This document shows positions 63,810 through 64,000 of a stretch of 64,000 bases of DNA, piece by piece. The notes below the pieces were generated by a model. The model saw only the letters and a list, made by a program, of their open reading frames with translations, searched no databases and had not been told where the DNA came from. This stretch comes from Trichocoleus sp. FACHB-40. Its GTDB lineage: Bacteria > Cyanobacteriota > Cyanobacteriia > Cyanobacteriales > FACHB-T130. Location of the stretch: positions 1-64,000 of the forward strand of contig NZ_JACJPF010000024.1 in NCBI RefSeq assembly GCF_014695915.1, written 5' to 3'. Both the position numbers and the translations under genes were made by a program. Position 1 is the first letter of the stretch, and every line of letters begins with the position of its first letter.

Positions 63810-64000
63810 ACTTAAGCCCTGGCGACTGGAAGTCACGGCTAAACAAACTCAGTGGGACTACCCTTTGGGAACGCTAAAGCGAACGCGGACTGACTACTTA
63901 TCAAGGTTCTTTTAACCCGCGCAGGCGGGTTTTGTTTGTGTAGCTGCGGTTTCAACCGCCAAGCTAACTATAAATATGAGCTGGCTCATATTCGCACTCT
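63810..64000. other. repeat-rich spacer at the right edge
   Basis: Contains GCGACTGGAAGTCACGGC and AACCCGCGCAGGCGGGTTTT, the second with a short hairpin (ACCCGC..GCGGGT). Both words belong to a dispersed spacer repeat common in filamentous cyanobacteria. No gene is visible. Confidence 0.6.

Noticed and set aside
1-64000. CRISPR arrays
   Set aside because: No set of regularly spaced direct repeats was seen. The tandem units at 2586 and 58511 have no spacers, and HIP1 octamers are irregularly placed.
1-64000. tRNA or rRNA genes
   Set aside because: I scanned the spacers by eye for T-loop and acceptor patterns and found none that fold; a covariance search would be needed to exclude a divergent one.

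Overview
The window is cyanobacterial. The octamer GCGATCGC (HIP1) and close variants recur in genes and spacers throughout, several protein families are typical of cyanobacteria (DevBCA-type exporter, SLH-DUF3370 protein, SLH plus family-10-like hydrolase, Uma2 proteins, MASE1 kinase), and many gene relics and dispersed repeats are present, as in large filamentous genomes. I saw no rRNA, tRNA, CRISPR array or prophage. The species cannot be named from this sequence alone.

Layout. 1-9.4 kb: a defence island of the Dnd (DNA phosphorothioation) type, with a DndB/DGQHR-like protein, a sulfur-binding HNH nuclease, a Dnd-associated protein 4-like protein, DndD, a coupled 59-aa protein, a Uma2 protein and a superfamily 2 helicase restriction-type protein. 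An SLH/DUF3370 surface protein is interleaved. 9.6-14 kb: an IS1-type relic and a single-module NRPS ending in a thioesterase. 14-19 kb: a WD40-like secreted protein, toxin-antitoxin genes and relics, and an OLD-family nuclease. 19-31 kb: an SbmA/BacA-like ABC protein, L,D-transpeptidase, methyltransferase, arfB with scattered relics of an arfB-methyltransferase pair, a PARG-like protein, a complete IS1-family element with 8-bp target duplication, a GH1-like enzyme, an aldo/keto reductase and an AlkB-like dioxygenase. 32-39 kb: a chemoreceptor, a second VapBC-like pair, an SDR/DUF4336/MAPEG run facing an AraC regulator, and an ABC exporter.

39.6-40.7 kb is the most unusual structure. Two 90-bp inverted copies of a miniature element bracket one unknown gene, and the whole 1,118-bp unit lies between perfect 8-bp direct repeats. 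Its ends match the IS1-family element at 25.7-26.4 kb, so it looks like a non-autonomous gene-carrying cassette moved in trans by that transposase family.

41-64 kb: a tandem WD40 duplication with one copy frameshifted by a pentanucleotide repeat unit; a DevBCA exporter facing a TetR regulator across two palindromic operators; two sensor kinases; an ArsR/SRPBCC pair; a protein resembling HPF1 (DUF2228); an MFS transporter beside a MerR/TipAS regulator with a classic overlapping operator; small conserved proteins; an alpha/beta hydrolase bracketed by inverted repeats; and an SLH-anchored family-10-like hydrolase.

Three themes link the region: defence genes (Dnd, OLD, VapBC, Uma2), heavy gene decay and reshuffling with recognisable relics of at least eight genes, and short HIP1-associated insertions that keep reading frame. 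The PARG-like and HPF1-like proteins raise the possibility of ADP-ribose chain metabolism in this organism.
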